Assembly: GCF_046237605.1 (NCBI RefSeq)
Contig: NZ_CP143542.1
Span: forward strand, 3,720,001-3,784,000
Direction: 5' to 3'
Origin: Paraperibacillus marinus
GTDB taxonomy: Bacteria; Bacillota; Bacilli; Bacillales; DSM-1321
DNA: 64,000 nt
Below are positions 51,224 through 59,888 of the stretch, piece by piece. A program made the translations under genes and the position numbers. The first letter of the stretch is position 1. Every line of letters starts with the position of its first letter. The notes beneath the pieces were generated by a model. That model was not told where the DNA came from. It was given only the letters and a program-made list of their open reading frames with translations, and made no database searches.

Positions 51224-53365
51224 CTATTTATCTTTAACTCTGAGCAGTCTCAGTCCATTCAATGTAACTATGAGAGTGGCGCCCATGTCTGCGAAGATGG
51301 CAATCCACAGGGTGAGCCAGCCAGGGACGACAAGCAGGAGGGCAAGAAGCTTGATGGAAATCGAGAAGGTTATATTCTGCTTGATGATCCCAAGTGTCCT
51401 GCGGCTCAGCTTGATGGTAAACGGCAGCTTTTTGAGGTCGTCCCCCATCAGGGCGATGTCGGCTGTCTCCAGGGCAGTATCTGTGCCCGCTCCTCCCATG
51501 GCCACACCAACCGTTGAGGCAGCCAGGGCAGGGGCATCGTTCACTCCATCGCCGACCATGGCGGCACTGCCGTACTTCTGATTCAGTTTTTTGATAAAAT
51601 CGAGTTTATCGGAGGGCATCAATTCCGAATACACTTCGCCCACTCCTGCCTGCCGCCCGATGGCTGCGGCAGTGCCGGCATTGTCGCCTGTCAGCATGAT
51701 CGTCTTTTCCACTCCCAGGCCATGAAGCCTCCGGATAACTTCCCCGGTTGTTTCTCTGACTTCATCGGCAACTGCCAGGATTGCTGCAGTATTTCCGTCT
51801 ATCCCAGCCAGCATGACCGTCTTCCCTTGCTCCTGCAGCTCTGTTACCTTTTGGGAAATAATCGGGAAATGGGGGCAGTCCCCAAAGAGGGCGGGACTCC
51901 CAACCTGCAGCTGCAAGCCGGCAATTTTGCCAGCGATTCCTTTTCCGGTTAAGGATTGAATGTCTTCAGCGCTGATACTGCGATATTCGATGTCCCGTCT
52001 GTCTGCTTCTTTTGTGATCGCTGCTGCCAGCGGGTGCTGGGATCGGTGTTCGAGGGCGGCGATCAATGCCAGCCACTCATTCTCGTCCCTTGCCTTATCC
52101 AGAATGATAAAGTCGGTCAGGGCAGGCACTCCTTTTGTCAGGGTGCCGGTCTTATCAAAGGCAATAGCTTTTATCCGGCCCAATTCCTCCAGATGAACAC
52201 CGCCTTTAATCAAAACCCCATTTCCTGCCGCTTTGCCGATCGCTGTGACAATGGCAACAGGCGTGGAAATCACCAGGGCGCACGGACAGCCGACAACAAG
52301 GACGGCCAGACCCTGATAGATCCATTCACTCCAGCTGCCATTGAACAGCGGCGGGACAATGGCCGTAAGCAGGGCAATCAGCATGATGGCCGGTGTGTAT
52401 ATTTTTGCAAATTTGTCGATGAAGGCCTGTGATGGCGCCCGTTCTCCCTGTGCTTCTTCCACCAGGTGGATGATCTTTGACAAGGTGGTGTCCTTCGCCT
52501 GCTTTGTCACCCTTATCTCAAGAAATCCTTCTGTATTGAGGGTTCCTGCGAATACTTCGTCACCTTCCTGCTTTTCAACCGGCACCGATTCTCCCGTGAT
52601 GGCCGCCTGGTTGATTGCCGAGGAGCCCCTTATTACCTCGCCGTCCAGGGCTATTTTCTGACCCGGCTTGATTAGAATCACATCACCAGGTTCCACGTCT
52701 TCTACAGGCAGCATGAATTCTTTCCCGTTCCTTCTGACAAGCGCCTCTTTAGGGGCTATTTCCATTAGAGATTGAATAGAGCGCCGTGCCCGGTCCATCG
52801 AATATCGTTCGAGTACTTCACTAATCGCAAACAAGATGACCACGACAGCGCCTTCGCTCCATTCCCCTATCAGGGCAGCTCCTATGATCGCTGCCGTCAT
52901 CAGGGTTGTCATATCAAAGTGCAGCTTAGCCAGATTCTTTATTCCCTCTATGAACAGCCCTGTGCCGCCCGTCAAAATGGCAGCCGCGAATGCGGCAATG
53001 GTCAAGGGAGATTGTTCACCCAGGGCATACTGGAGAGACCAGGCAAGCGCCAGGAATACAGCCGATATCATGACGGCTCCGTATCTCTTAAAATAGGAAT
53101 CTGTCTGTTTCATTTGATCCAGCCTTGTTTCCTCAGGGTAAATTCTCAGGCCTTCAAATGCGCCAGCCCGTTCCAGCTCGCTTATGGAGCTGTTCCCGAT
53201 GACAGTCAGCTTAGAGGCGCCGAAATTCACCTTCGCATCCAGTACCTGATCCAGCTCTTTCACATTTTTTTCAAACTTGGCGGCACAGCCGGCACATGAA
53301 AAGCCCTGGACCCTGTATACCTGCCTTTGTTCGGGTTCTTGCTGCAATTCTCTGGCTTCATTCAC
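51224..53365 (-). CDS. cadA: Heavy-metal P-type ATPase (CadA/ZntA-like)
   Basis: Cd/Zn/Pb efflux pump, 713 residues. N-terminal metal-binding domain with CAGC (C24, C27); actuator TGES in AAITGESVPVEK; transmembrane metal site CPCAL; phosphorylation site DKTGTLTKG; MLTGDN and VGDGVNDAPAL. GTG start overlaps the cadC stop by eight bases. In the nucleotide-binding domain, residues GDCPHFPIIS and flanking codons (51853-51883) are read from a palindromic repeat, an in-frame insertion that leaves the rest of the protein intact. Confidence 0.95.
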   Translation of the reverse strand: MNEARELQQEPEQRQVYRVQGFSCAGCAAKFEKNVKELDQVLDAKVNFGASKLTVIGNSSISELERAGAFEGLRIYPEETRLDQMKQTDSYFKRYGAVMISAVFLALAWSLQYALGEQSPLTIAAFAAAILTGGTGLFIEGIKNLAKLHFDMTTLMTAAIIGAALIGEWSEGAVVVILFAISEVLERYSMDRARRSIQSLMEIAPKEALVRRNGKEFMLPVEDVEPGDVILIKPGQKIALDGEVIRGSSAINQAAITGESVPVEKQEGDEVFAGTLNTEGFLEIRVTKQAKDTTLSKIIHLVEEAQGERAPSQAFIDKFAKIYTPAIMLIALLTAIVPPLFNGSWSEWIYQGLAVLVVGCPCALVISTPVAIVTAIGKAAGNGVLIKGGVHLEELGRIKAIAFDKTGTLTKGVPALTDFIILDKARDENEWLALIAALEHRSQHPLAAAITKEADRRDIEYRSISAEDIQSLTGKGIAGKIAGLQLQVGSPALFGDCPHFPIISQKVTELQEQGKTVMLAGIDGNTAAILAVADEVRETTGEVIRRLHGLGVEKTIMLTGDNAGTAAAIGRQAGVGEVYSELMPSDKLDFIKKLNQKYGSAAMVGDGVNDAPALAASTVGVAMGGAGTDTALETADIALMGDDLKKLPFTIKLSRRTLGIIKQNITFSISIKLLALLLVVPGWLTLWIAIFADMGATLIVTLNGLRLLRVKDK
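51853..51883 (+). repeat. Palindromic repeat, copy 4 (inside cadA)
   Basis: GGGAAATAATCGGGAAAT followed by GGGGGCAGTCCCC on the plus strand, antisense to the ATPase gene, which reads through it. It matches the other copies at nearly every base. Confidence 0.92.
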
Positions 53366-53726
53366 GCTCCATCACCTCTTTTTGATGAGTAAATGCAATG
53401 TCTATAAGTGCTTTTACATGATCATCATCCAGTGAGTAATACACTTGTTTTCCTTCTTTCCGGTGCTTGGCAAGCCCGAGTTTGCCAAGCATCCTCAAGT
53501 GATGGGAGGCAGTGGCGCTCGACGATCCAATGATCTCCGCAGCATCACACACGCATAACTCCTTCTCCAATAACAGCGCGTATGCAATCTTCAATCTTGT
53601 GACATCGGCCACAGCCTTGAATATATTCGCGACTTCCGGTACATTCTGCTCTTCAACCAGCTCTTTTAAACGGCTTACTCTCTGGCCGGATTCACATGCG
53701 GACTCACAAAACTCTTCATTCTCCAT
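53358..53726 (-). CDS. cadC: ArsR/SmtB-family metal repressor (CadC-like)
   Basis: Winged-helix sensor that releases DNA when it binds Cd, Zn or Pb. 122 residues, the same as the plasmid CadC. The four metal-binding cysteines of CadC are present: FCESAC in the N-terminal arm and ELCVCD in helix 3/4. HTH: SSSATASHHLRMLGKLGLAK. Start chosen at ATG (MENEEFCES); a TTG eight codons earlier is possible. Translationally coupled to the pump gene. Confidence 0.92.
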   Translation of the reverse strand: MENEEFCESACESGQRVSRLKELVEEQNVPEVANIFKAVADVTRLKIAYALLLEKELCVCDAAEIIGSSSATASHHLRMLGKLGLAKHRKEGKQVYYSLDDDHVKALIDIAFTHQKEVMERE

Positions 53727-53820
53727 TTCCTCATCCCGCCCATCATTCAAATCTTTATTTGATTATACTATATTCAAAAGCACATTTGAATGACTGGGCA
53801 AAAACTAAAATTAGGCTGTG

Positions 53821-53849
53821 GGGAAATGGGGGACAGTCCCCTATTTCCC
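53821..53849 (+). repeat. Palindromic repeat, copy 5
   Basis: GGGAAATGGGG, GACAG, then TCCCCTATTTCCC: a nearly perfect palindrome with both outer arms. It lies between the cadC start region and the glnQ-like terminator. Confidence 0.92.
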
Positions 53850-53863
53850 ATCCACATATCCAC

Positions 53864-53894
53864 AAAAAAAGCCCCGCTGAAAGTCAGCGGGGCT
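53864..53894 (-). terminator. Terminator of the ABC transporter operon
   Basis: On the minus strand GCCCCGCTGA and TCAGCGGGGC pair around a three-base loop, followed by seven T. It is 15 bases past the ATPase stop. Confidence 0.93.
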
Positions 53895-53908
53895 CCTTTT
53901 GATTGGTT

Positions 53909-54649
53909 TTATTTGACGGATGTGGCACTGAGGAAGGAAATGGTGCGCTCGTCTTTAGGGTTGTTGAAGAATTCGTCGGTTGGTGCTTCTTCGACGATTC
54001 TTCCTTCGTGCATGTAGACGATGCGGTTTGCCACTTCGCGGGCAAATCCCATTTCATGTGTAACTACAATCATGGTCATGCCTTCGACTGCGAGTTCCTT
54101 CATTGTGTTCAGCACCTCGCCGACCAGCTCAGGGTCAAGTGCAGAGGTCGGCTCATCAAACAGCATGATATCCGGTCTCATGGCAAGTGCCCTTGCTATG
54201 GCCACACGCTGCTTCTGTCCGCCTGAAAGCTTACTCGGATATACATCCGCCTTATCTTCAAGATCCACCTTGCGCAGGAGCTCACGCGCTTCCTGAGCCG
54301 CCTGTTCTTTGGAAATCTTCCTGACACGTGTGGGGGCCTCGACGATGTTCTCAAGAACCGTCATATGCGGGAAAAGCTGGAAATGCTGGAATACCATCCC
54401 TACCTTTTGGCGTACTTCATTGATATCGTGAGTCTCTTTGGTAATTTCCTTGCCTTCGAAAATGATTTTCCCATTGTCCTTTTTCTCAAGGAAGTTCAGA
54501 CATCGGAGCAGTGTACTCTTACCAGAACCACTCGAGCCAATCAGGCACACTACATCACTTTCCTGCACCTGCAAATCTATATCCTTCAATACATGAAGAT
54601 CACCAAATGACTTATTTAATTTCTCTACGCGAATCATTTCTTTTTTCAC
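53909..54649 (-). CDS. Amino-acid ABC transporter, ATP-binding protein
   Basis: GlnQ/HisP-type ATPase, 246 residues. Walker A GSSGSGKST, Q-loop in VFQHFQLFPHMTVLENI, signature LSGGQKQRVAIARALAM, Walker B IMLFDEPTSALDPEL and the switch His in VVTHEMGFA. Start uncertain: GTG at 54649 has GGAGG ten bases upstream and TTG at 54655 only four. It is last in the binding protein-permease-ATPase operon. The substrate class is polar amino acids, exact one unknown. Confidence 0.94.
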   Translation of the reverse strand: MKKEMIRVEKLNKSFGDLHVLKDIDLQVQESDVVCLIGSSGSGKSTLLRCLNFLEKKDNGKIIFEGKEITKETHDINEVRQKVGMVFQHFQLFPHMTVLENIVEAPTRVRKISKEQAAQEARELLRKVDLEDKADVYPSKLSGGQKQRVAIARALAMRPDIMLFDEPTSALDPELVGEVLNTMKELAVEGMTMIVVTHEMGFAREVANRIVYMHEGRIVEEAPTDEFFNNPKDERTISFLSATSVK

Positions 54650-54664
54650 TGTCAATTGTCCTCC

Positions 54665-55330
54665 CTATCTATCGCTTCTGGCCAATTTCTTTTCCAATAG
54701 ACTTACAGCAACGGTCAGGATCGCTACCAGGATGAGGTAGTATACCGCGACAATCAATAAATAAGTCATTTCATCGAAATTGTTGGAGCCAAGTGTAGTC
54801 GCTACGTTGAACAGCTCATTCATGGATATAAAGGCTGCCAGCGAGGAATCCTTCAGCCCGATGATAAATTGGTTGCCGAGTGGCGGAAGTGCCCTTCTGA
54901 AAGCCTGCGGCAGGATAATCCGGCGCATGGTCAGTGATTTTGTCATCCCAAGCGAGCGGCCTGCTTCCATCTGGCCTTTATCAATGGACTGAATGGTTCC
55001 CCTGAAGATTTCTGCAATGTATGCACCATTATGGAAAGCCAGCGCAAGTGCCGCTGCCCAGAAATCGGGAATCAGGAAAATTCCGCTCATCCCGAAGTAT
55101 AAAATGAATATCTGAACGATCAGCGGTGTCCCGCGGACCAGGTATACATACGCATCCGAGATCCAGCCGAGAATCTTAACATTCGATAATTTTAAAAGTG
55201 CGAAGAAAAGCCCGATTACTATTCCGACTAGTACTGAAACCACCGTAAGCTGCAACGTGAGCAGCATGGCATCTATAAATACTCCCTTTGTATCTCCTAA
55301 CGTTCCGAAAAAATGAGAAAAACTAGGCAA
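54665..55330 (-). CDS. Amino-acid ABC transporter, permease
   Basis: 221-residue HisM/GlnP-type permease with about five membrane segments. The ATPase-contact EAA loop is visible: MEAGRSLGMTKSLTMRRIIL then PQAFRRALPP. TTG start (LPSFSHFFG) has GGGAG nine bases upstream; the earlier in-frame TTG directly touches that site. A single permease gene suggests a homodimer. Confidence 0.93.
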   Translation of the reverse strand: MPSFSHFFGTLGDTKGVFIDAMLLTLQLTVVSVLVGIVIGLFFALLKLSNVKILGWISDAYVYLVRGTPLIVQIFILYFGMSGIFLIPDFWAAALALAFHNGAYIAEIFRGTIQSIDKGQMEAGRSLGMTKSLTMRRIILPQAFRRALPPLGNQFIIGLKDSSLAAFISMNELFNVATTLGSNNFDEMTYLLIVAVYYLILVAILTVAVSLLEKKLARSDR

Positions 55331-55365
55331 GTGTTCCAACTCCCTTTCATCCTAAAAGTAACTGA

Positions 55366-56148
55366 TCATTCTGGTTTTGATGTAATATCTTCTCCGAAAT
55401 ACTTCATGCTGATTTTCTTGAGAGTCCCTTCCTTGCGGAGGTTCTCAAGCGCTTCATTCACTTTTTTCACGAGCTCAGGATTGTCCTGTGGAATGACGAT
55501 GGCCTGCTCACTTCGTTCAATAAGCTTGCGGCCTTCAATTTTGAAGCCTTCCTTTCGGGCGGTCTTTCCCGTGACAAAGTCTGTGATGACCGCATCATGA
55601 CGGCCTCCATCGAGCGCTTTTAATGCGGTGATATCGCTGTCATACATTTTCAGGTTCTTGGTATATTTTCCTGCGACACCGGCATAGGTAGATCCTTTTG
55701 CCACTGCCACTTCTTTGCCTTTTAAATCATTCACATCTTTTATTTTACTGTCGGGCCGGGTAAAAATTTGAGGACCTGAGTAGTAGTATGGAGTGGTGAA
55801 AGCGACGTGTTTACTTCGCTGTGGATTGATCGTATGGCTGGCCACCGCTGCATCTGCCCTTCCTGTTTTGACACCTTCCACAATTCCTTTGAACTTGATC
55901 CGTTTCGGTACGGCCTTCAGGCCCAATTCCTTGGCCACTGCCTTTCCTACTTCGACATCAAATCCTTCCATTTCCATATCATTCGTCATATAGCTGAATG
56001 GCTTGAATTCACCGGAAGCCGCGAACACGAACTCATTTTTATCAATAAGTTCAGCCCCGCCTGCAAGCTTCTCTTTTTCAGCACATGCAGACATCATGCT
56101 AATGAGAAGAATAATGGATGCGATAAGCATTATTTTTTTATGTCTCAT
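55366..56148 (-). CDS. Amino-acid ABC transporter, substrate-binding lipoprotein
   Basis: 260 residues. Lipobox MSAC (Cys22) after a 21-residue signal; the mature family 3 binding domain includes FVFAASGEFKPFSYMTNDME, MEGFDVEVGKAVAKELGLK, and VAVAKGSTYAG, TDFVTGKTA. First gene of its operon. Anchored outside the membrane after Lgt processing. Ligand cannot be decided; relatives bind glutamine, arginine or cystine. Confidence 0.92.
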   Translation of the reverse strand: MRHKKIMLIASIILLISMMSACAEKEKLAGGAELIDKNEFVFAASGEFKPFSYMTNDMEMEGFDVEVGKAVAKELGLKAVPKRIKFKGIVEGVKTGRADAAVASHTINPQRSKHVAFTTPYYYSGPQIFTRPDSKIKDVNDLKGKEVAVAKGSTYAGVAGKYTKNLKMYDSDITALKALDGGRHDAVITDFVTGKTARKEGFKIEGRKLIERSEQAIVIPQDNPELVKKVNEALENLRKEGTLKKISMKYFGEDITSKPE

Positions 56149-56319
56149 GCTGCTTTACGTTCCCCTTTCCATTGGCTGATTGCTGCCAAATCCTTTTTCA
56201 CTATAAAAATAGCATTACTGACATTTACCCTGTTGAGCCAGCCCTTAATCAGCCTTCACTATATTAATTAACGCCGATGCATAAAGATTAGTCCCATCTA
56301 TGGGATATTCTAGGCAAAC

Positions 56320-56345
56320 AAAAAAGGGCGGACAGTGTCCACCCT
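56320..56345 (-). terminator. Terminator of the Spo0E-like gene
   Basis: On the minus strand GGGTGGACACTGTCCGCCC then TTTTTTT. It lies 15 bases past the stop of the small gene at 56360-56530. Confidence 0.85.
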
Positions 56346-56359
56346 CTTATCTCACTTTA

Positions 56360-56530
56360 TTATGTTCGGGAATAATCCTTTTGAAGACCTTGGTATAAAA
56401 CGATATATCCATCGAGCTGCTGGCTCAGTGCAATGGTGGTTCTGGAATGAAGGCCAGTTTTAGCCGCGGAGCGGATCATCTTATTCCTTATCGCCTCAAT
56501 CCTTGTCTCCAAATCTGACTTGGTTAGCAT
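56360..56530 (-). CDS. Spo0E-like aspartyl-phosphate phosphatase
   Basis: 56-residue helical-hairpin protein. The family signature S-Q-E-L-D appears as ALSQQLDGYIV, with Glu replaced by Gln, preceded by the first helix LETRIEAIRNKMIRSA. Spo0E-type proteins dephosphorylate Spo0A~P and delay sporulation. GGAGG lies eight bases before the ATG chosen (MLTKSDLE); another ATG two codons upstream is too close. It is a monocistronic gene with its own terminator. Confidence 0.85.
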   Translation of the reverse strand: MLTKSDLETRIEAIRNKMIRSAAKTGLHSRTTIALSQQLDGYIVLYQGLQKDYSRT

Positions 56531-56861
56531 ATACATGACCTCCTTCCTCTACTAATTATTATTATGGTAAAATTTTACTATAACACAACGGTTTAAGTAA
56601 ACAATAATATACGGAAGTTTACAAGAAAATATTACTTTTTCCCTATTTATATAATCAAGGGAATATATACGCCATTCCGCTGATGGCTAAATGACATTTT
56701 TTTACTCTCTTATACTATCGGCCATATTCCCTTCTCCTTTATACCTTAGTCGAAAATATTCTTCTGCTTTTTTTGGAAAAATAAAATAAGAAATACGCTG
56801 AAATGCCGGCTTACCCAGCAAATTCCAGCGCACTTCCAAGCAGTTTCAGTTTATTTAAGAA
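56531..56861. other. Gene-free region between Spo0E-like gene and M23 hydrolase
   Basis: 331 AT-rich bases. It contains the presumed promoter of the Spo0E-like gene and an imperfect minus-strand hairpin (CGCTGGAATTTGC with GCATTTCAGCG, about 56790-56822, then a T-rich tail) that may terminate the M23 gene. Confidence 0.45.
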
Positions 56862-58160
56862 TCATAGAGGTATATAAGAAGCAGGATTTACTGCATTTGA
56901 TTTAGCAGCATTCCATTCACCCTTGTGAAGTTCAAAGTGAAGATGCTGGCCGAAGGACTGGCCGGTGTTGCCCATATATCCAACCTGCTGTCCCTGTGCC
57001 ACTACAGCTCCCGTGCTCACGCTCATTGAATTCAGATGCGCGTAGACGGTTGTGAACACCTGCCCGTTTACTGAATGGGAGACAATCACTGTATTTCCAT
57101 AGCTGTCTGAATAATAGGCGCGTGTAACCACACCATCAGCTGCTGCTACTACAGGCACGGTTCCGCCCTGAGCAATATCAACTCCATAATGGAAGCCAGG
57201 GCTTGGGTTTGTCCGGTAGCCAAAAGGCGAAGTCAAGACGCCGGCGGCCGGCTTGATGAAGCCATTTGAAGCTTTAGCTTTTGGTGCGCTGCCTGCTGAA
57301 GCTGAAGCAGGGCTGGCAGATGGCGCGGACGCTCTCGCTGCTGCTTCTTTTGCCGCCTGCTCTCTGGCTGCTTTCAGGTCAGCCTGATGCTTTTGCTCAA
57401 GGCCGATCGCTTTTTCGATGGAAGCTCCCTGTGATGCCAGAAGATCGGCTTCTTCTTGCAGATTCATTTTTTCATTGGCAATCTGTTTTTCTTTTTTCGC
57501 AAGCTGGACCATCAGACGGTCTTTTTGGGCTTTCTGCTTTGTCAGTTCTGACTTCATCACCTGAAGGTCCTTCAGCATATCTTTCAGGCTTGCAAGCTTG
57601 TCCTTTACAGCTGCCTGCTTGGTTTCCAAATCCTTTTTGTCCTGTTCATGCTCCTTGATCAGTTCCTGATCGGCATCCATGATGGTGGCAACGGCACCCA
57701 CACGGTCGATGAAATCGCCGAAATCACTTGATCCAAAAAGAACTTCCAGATAATCTACATTTCCGCCGCTCTCCTGGAAAGAACGGGCACGGTTCTTAAG
57801 AAGTTCACTTCTCTTTTCAATCCGGTCTTTCAATATAGCAATCTCTTTATTCAGCTTTTGAATTTCCGCCTCTGTTTGTGCGATCCGCTCATTCTGCACA
57901 CGGATTTTTTCATTGGCCCTGCTGATCTCTCCATCAATTTTACGCACTTCAGCCTTAAGATCGGCCTGCCTGCCCTTCAGTGCCTTAATCTGCTTATCAG
58001 CTGATTGTATACCGCTGTTCACTTCCGAACGCTTTTGATTGTTTTTCTGCTGTTTACTTTTCAAGCTATTCAATGATTCTGCTTGAACTCCTGGAGCAGC
58101 CGCTAAACTGCTAAGTCCAAGTACTGCTGCCAAACCTAAACTTATGATATGCTTCTTCAA
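56862..58160 (-). CDS. Secreted coiled-coil peptidoglycan hydrolase, M23 domain
   Basis: 432 residues. Signal peptide ending GVQA-E (about residue 27), a long coiled coil (about 28-265) as in EnvC/PcsB/CwlO-type proteins, an Ala/Ser linker, and a C-terminal LytM/M23 zinc endopeptidase with the ligands HYGVD and HLHFE, plus GYRTNPSPGFHYG and VVAAADGVV. Both metal motifs are intact, so it should cleave peptide cross-links or activate another hydrolase. Probably membrane/FtsEX-regulated as related proteins are. Confidence 0.92.
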   Translation of the reverse strand: MKKHIISLGLAAVLGLSSLAAAPGVQAESLNSLKSKQQKNNQKRSEVNSGIQSADKQIKALKGRQADLKAEVRKIDGEISRANEKIRVQNERIAQTEAEIQKLNKEIAILKDRIEKRSELLKNRARSFQESGGNVDYLEVLFGSSDFGDFIDRVGAVATIMDADQELIKEHEQDKKDLETKQAAVKDKLASLKDMLKDLQVMKSELTKQKAQKDRLMVQLAKKEKQIANEKMNLQEEADLLASQGASIEKAIGLEQKHQADLKAAREQAAKEAAARASAPSASPASASAGSAPKAKASNGFIKPAAGVLTSPFGYRTNPSPGFHYGVDIAQGGTVPVVAAADGVVTRAYYSDSYGNTVIVSHSVNGQVFTTVYAHLNSMSVSTGAVVAQGQQVGYMGNTGQSFGQHLHFELHKGEWNAAKSNAVNPASYIPL

Positions 58161-58442
58161 TCCGCTTTCCCCTTTCGCCCCTTGCCAGATTTCTCTATAT
58201 ATCGCTGTTTTCCTCTGTCATCTTCTATGTATTTCATTCAATCATCTATGTTAAGAGACATGTTTCGAGTATAATTGATAGGTTTCTGTCTAATGCACCA
58301 TGCTATTATAGCATCCGTTTTTTTCAGAACAAGTGAATTTATGTTACAGTTCTATTTCAGCATTCTTCTAATTCCACACGGCAAAAATAAAAAAGAGAGG
58401 CATCCACCTCTCTTTTTTTCGATCATTACAGCATCCGGACTG
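58161..58442. other. Intergenic region, M23 gene to MarR remnant
   Basis: 282 bases holding the terminator at 58389-58419 and the M23 gene promoter area. Nothing else could be supported. Confidence 0.45.
58389..58419. terminator. Terminator after the MarR remnant
   Basis: AAAAGAGAGG, six bases, CCTCTCTTTTTTT; A and T runs flank both sides so it can act either way. Confidence 0.9.
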
Positions 58443-58739
58443 CTACATGTCCCCGCGCTGCAGCCCTTCGGCTACTTTATGCAGGCTTGAGATGAATTGC
58501 TCCTGCTCTCCGCTGCTGAGGATGGCTGCATAAAATTCATTCCGGGTTTTGGTTATGGATTGCAGCACTTCCTGTCCTTTCTCAGTCAATTCTGGATATA
58601 CGACCCCTCTGTCCCTGCTGCACCTCTCCCTTATAATGAGTTGGTCTTCTTCAAAATTGTCATGCAGCAGGGTCGCAGCTCCGGATGATAGCTCCAGGCC
58701 CTGTACGATATGAGCCACCATACAATTTTCTGTCTCCAT
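58443..58739 (-). pseudogene. Truncated MarR-family regulator
   Basis: 98 codons of the C-terminal two thirds of a MarR winged helix: recognition-helix region GLELSSGAATLLHDNFEE, wing LIIRERCSRDRGVVYPELTE and dimerisation helices. The usual 45-50 N-terminal residues are missing; an in-frame TGA lies six codons upstream of the ATG and no match to the missing part was found in other frames. A B. subtilis MarR protein (YhbI, from memory) is the neighbour of the same efflux genes. Either a decayed repressor or a short N-terminally deleted form. Confidence 0.7.
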
Positions 58740-58976
58740 AATTGTATTTGTGGCTCATATATTTAGTTGTGGTCATTTTAGCTGAAAGTTCCGCATATTT
58801 TTTCTCCCTCCTCAAGCAATCCTTTATCCCGGTTGCACTCCATGGCAGCTCCTCCCTCACTTTACAATGAGAATTTATAGTAAAAAAAACTGTAGCAGTA
58901 AAATTAGCGGATAAATATCTTTACAACAAAGATAATCTATGTTTTAATGGTTTCCGGCAATATACTTCATTTAGTT

Positions 58977-58992
58977 AACTATTATAATAGTT
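58977..58992. promoter_or_regulatory. 16-bp palindrome over the efflux-operon promoter
   Basis: AACTATTATAATAGTT is a perfect palindrome and contains TATAAT, a possible -10, 33 bases before the HlyD start. MarR proteins use AT-rich palindromes of this size, so this may be the operator of the truncated regulator. Confidence 0.55.
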
Positions 58993-59025
58993 TATCACTT
59001 TTATAAAAAGGAAGGAGTTTTATTC

Positions 59026-59658
59026 ATGAAGAAAAGCTTATGGCTGATGAATTTTATTGTAATCCTGGTTGTGATTGCATTGCTTGGAGGAGGAGCTTAT
59101 TACTACTATCAATCTTCTTCCTACATTAAAACAGATAACGCCCATGTAACGGGTGACATCCAGACTTTAACCGCCTCGGCAGCAGGGAAAATCACTTCCT
59201 GGAATGCCAATGAAGGAGATCAGGTTTCTGTTAATAAAGAACTTGGTGAATTGAATAACGGAAAACAAACCTCTGAAATCACCGCTTCTGAACCTGGAAC
59301 AATCATTAAGCAGTCTGTCCATAAAAACCAGCTTGTGCAGCCAGGTGCTGTTCTTGCCCAGACAGTGGATATGAAAAAGCTGTATATTGTGGCCAATATT
59401 GATGAGAAAAAAGTGAAGGATGTAAAAATCGGCAGCAGCGTTGATGTTGTTGTAGATGGCGATTCCGGCATAGTGATCGATGGCGAAGTAGAATCCATCG
59501 GCCATGCGGCAAACTCTGTATTTTCCCTGATGCCGCAGCAAAGCGCGAGCGGTAACTATACAAAAGTGACACAATATATACCTGTTAAGATTTCCATCGA
59601 AAATTACTCAGAAAAAGTAATGCCGGGCATGAATGCTGAAGTGAAAATCAGCAGATAA
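59026..59658 (+). CDS. HlyD/EmrA-type membrane-fusion subunit (YhbJ-like)
   Basis: 210 residues: N-terminal membrane anchor (about 7-27), biotinyl-lipoyl-like halves (YIKTDNAHVTGDIQTL, SAAGKITSWNANEGDQVSVN, ITASEPGTIIKQSVHKNQLV) and a beta-barrel end (YIPVKISIENYSEKVMPGM). Shorter than the Gram-negative EmrA because the hairpin is missing, as usual in Firmicutes. First gene of the efflux operon; GGAAGGAG precedes the ATG. Confidence 0.9.
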   Translation: MKKSLWLMNFIVILVVIALLGGGAYYYYQSSSYIKTDNAHVTGDIQTLTASAAGKITSWNANEGDQVSVNKELGELNNGKQTSEITASEPGTIIKQSVHKNQLVQPGAVLAQTVDMKKLYIVANIDEKKVKDVKIGSSVDVVVDGDSGIVIDGEVESIGHAANSVFSLMPQQSASGNYTKVTQYIPVKISIENYSEKVMPGMNAEVKISR

Positions 59659-59888
59659 CGATCCTGTTTTTAAAACGTGACTGTATTCACAAGGCTGTTT
59701 TTGCATACATTGGGGCTGTTAAAAAAAGTGGATTTCCGCTGCAGGCACTCGCTTTCTGTTCCAATCCACTTGCTTAAAAATTTTATTTCCTCAAAAAAAC
59801 AACAATCTTTTAGAAAACAGCATCACAAATCCAACTGGTTAGTTTTCACAAAAATTTTAGAGAAGATCTTATAAAGAAAGGGGGCCGC
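59659..59888. other. Spacer between the fusion and transporter genes
   Basis: 230 bases, unusually long for two genes of one operon. It contains AAGTGGATT (59726-59734) and AATCCACTT (59763-59771) as inverted arms around a GCAGGCACTCGCTTTC stretch, which looks like a degenerate interspersed repeat. Confidence 0.5.

Noticed and set aside
58660..58860. N-terminal half of the MarR protein in another frame
   Set aside because: The translation in that frame shows no MarR-like helices and overlaps the MarR frame itself.
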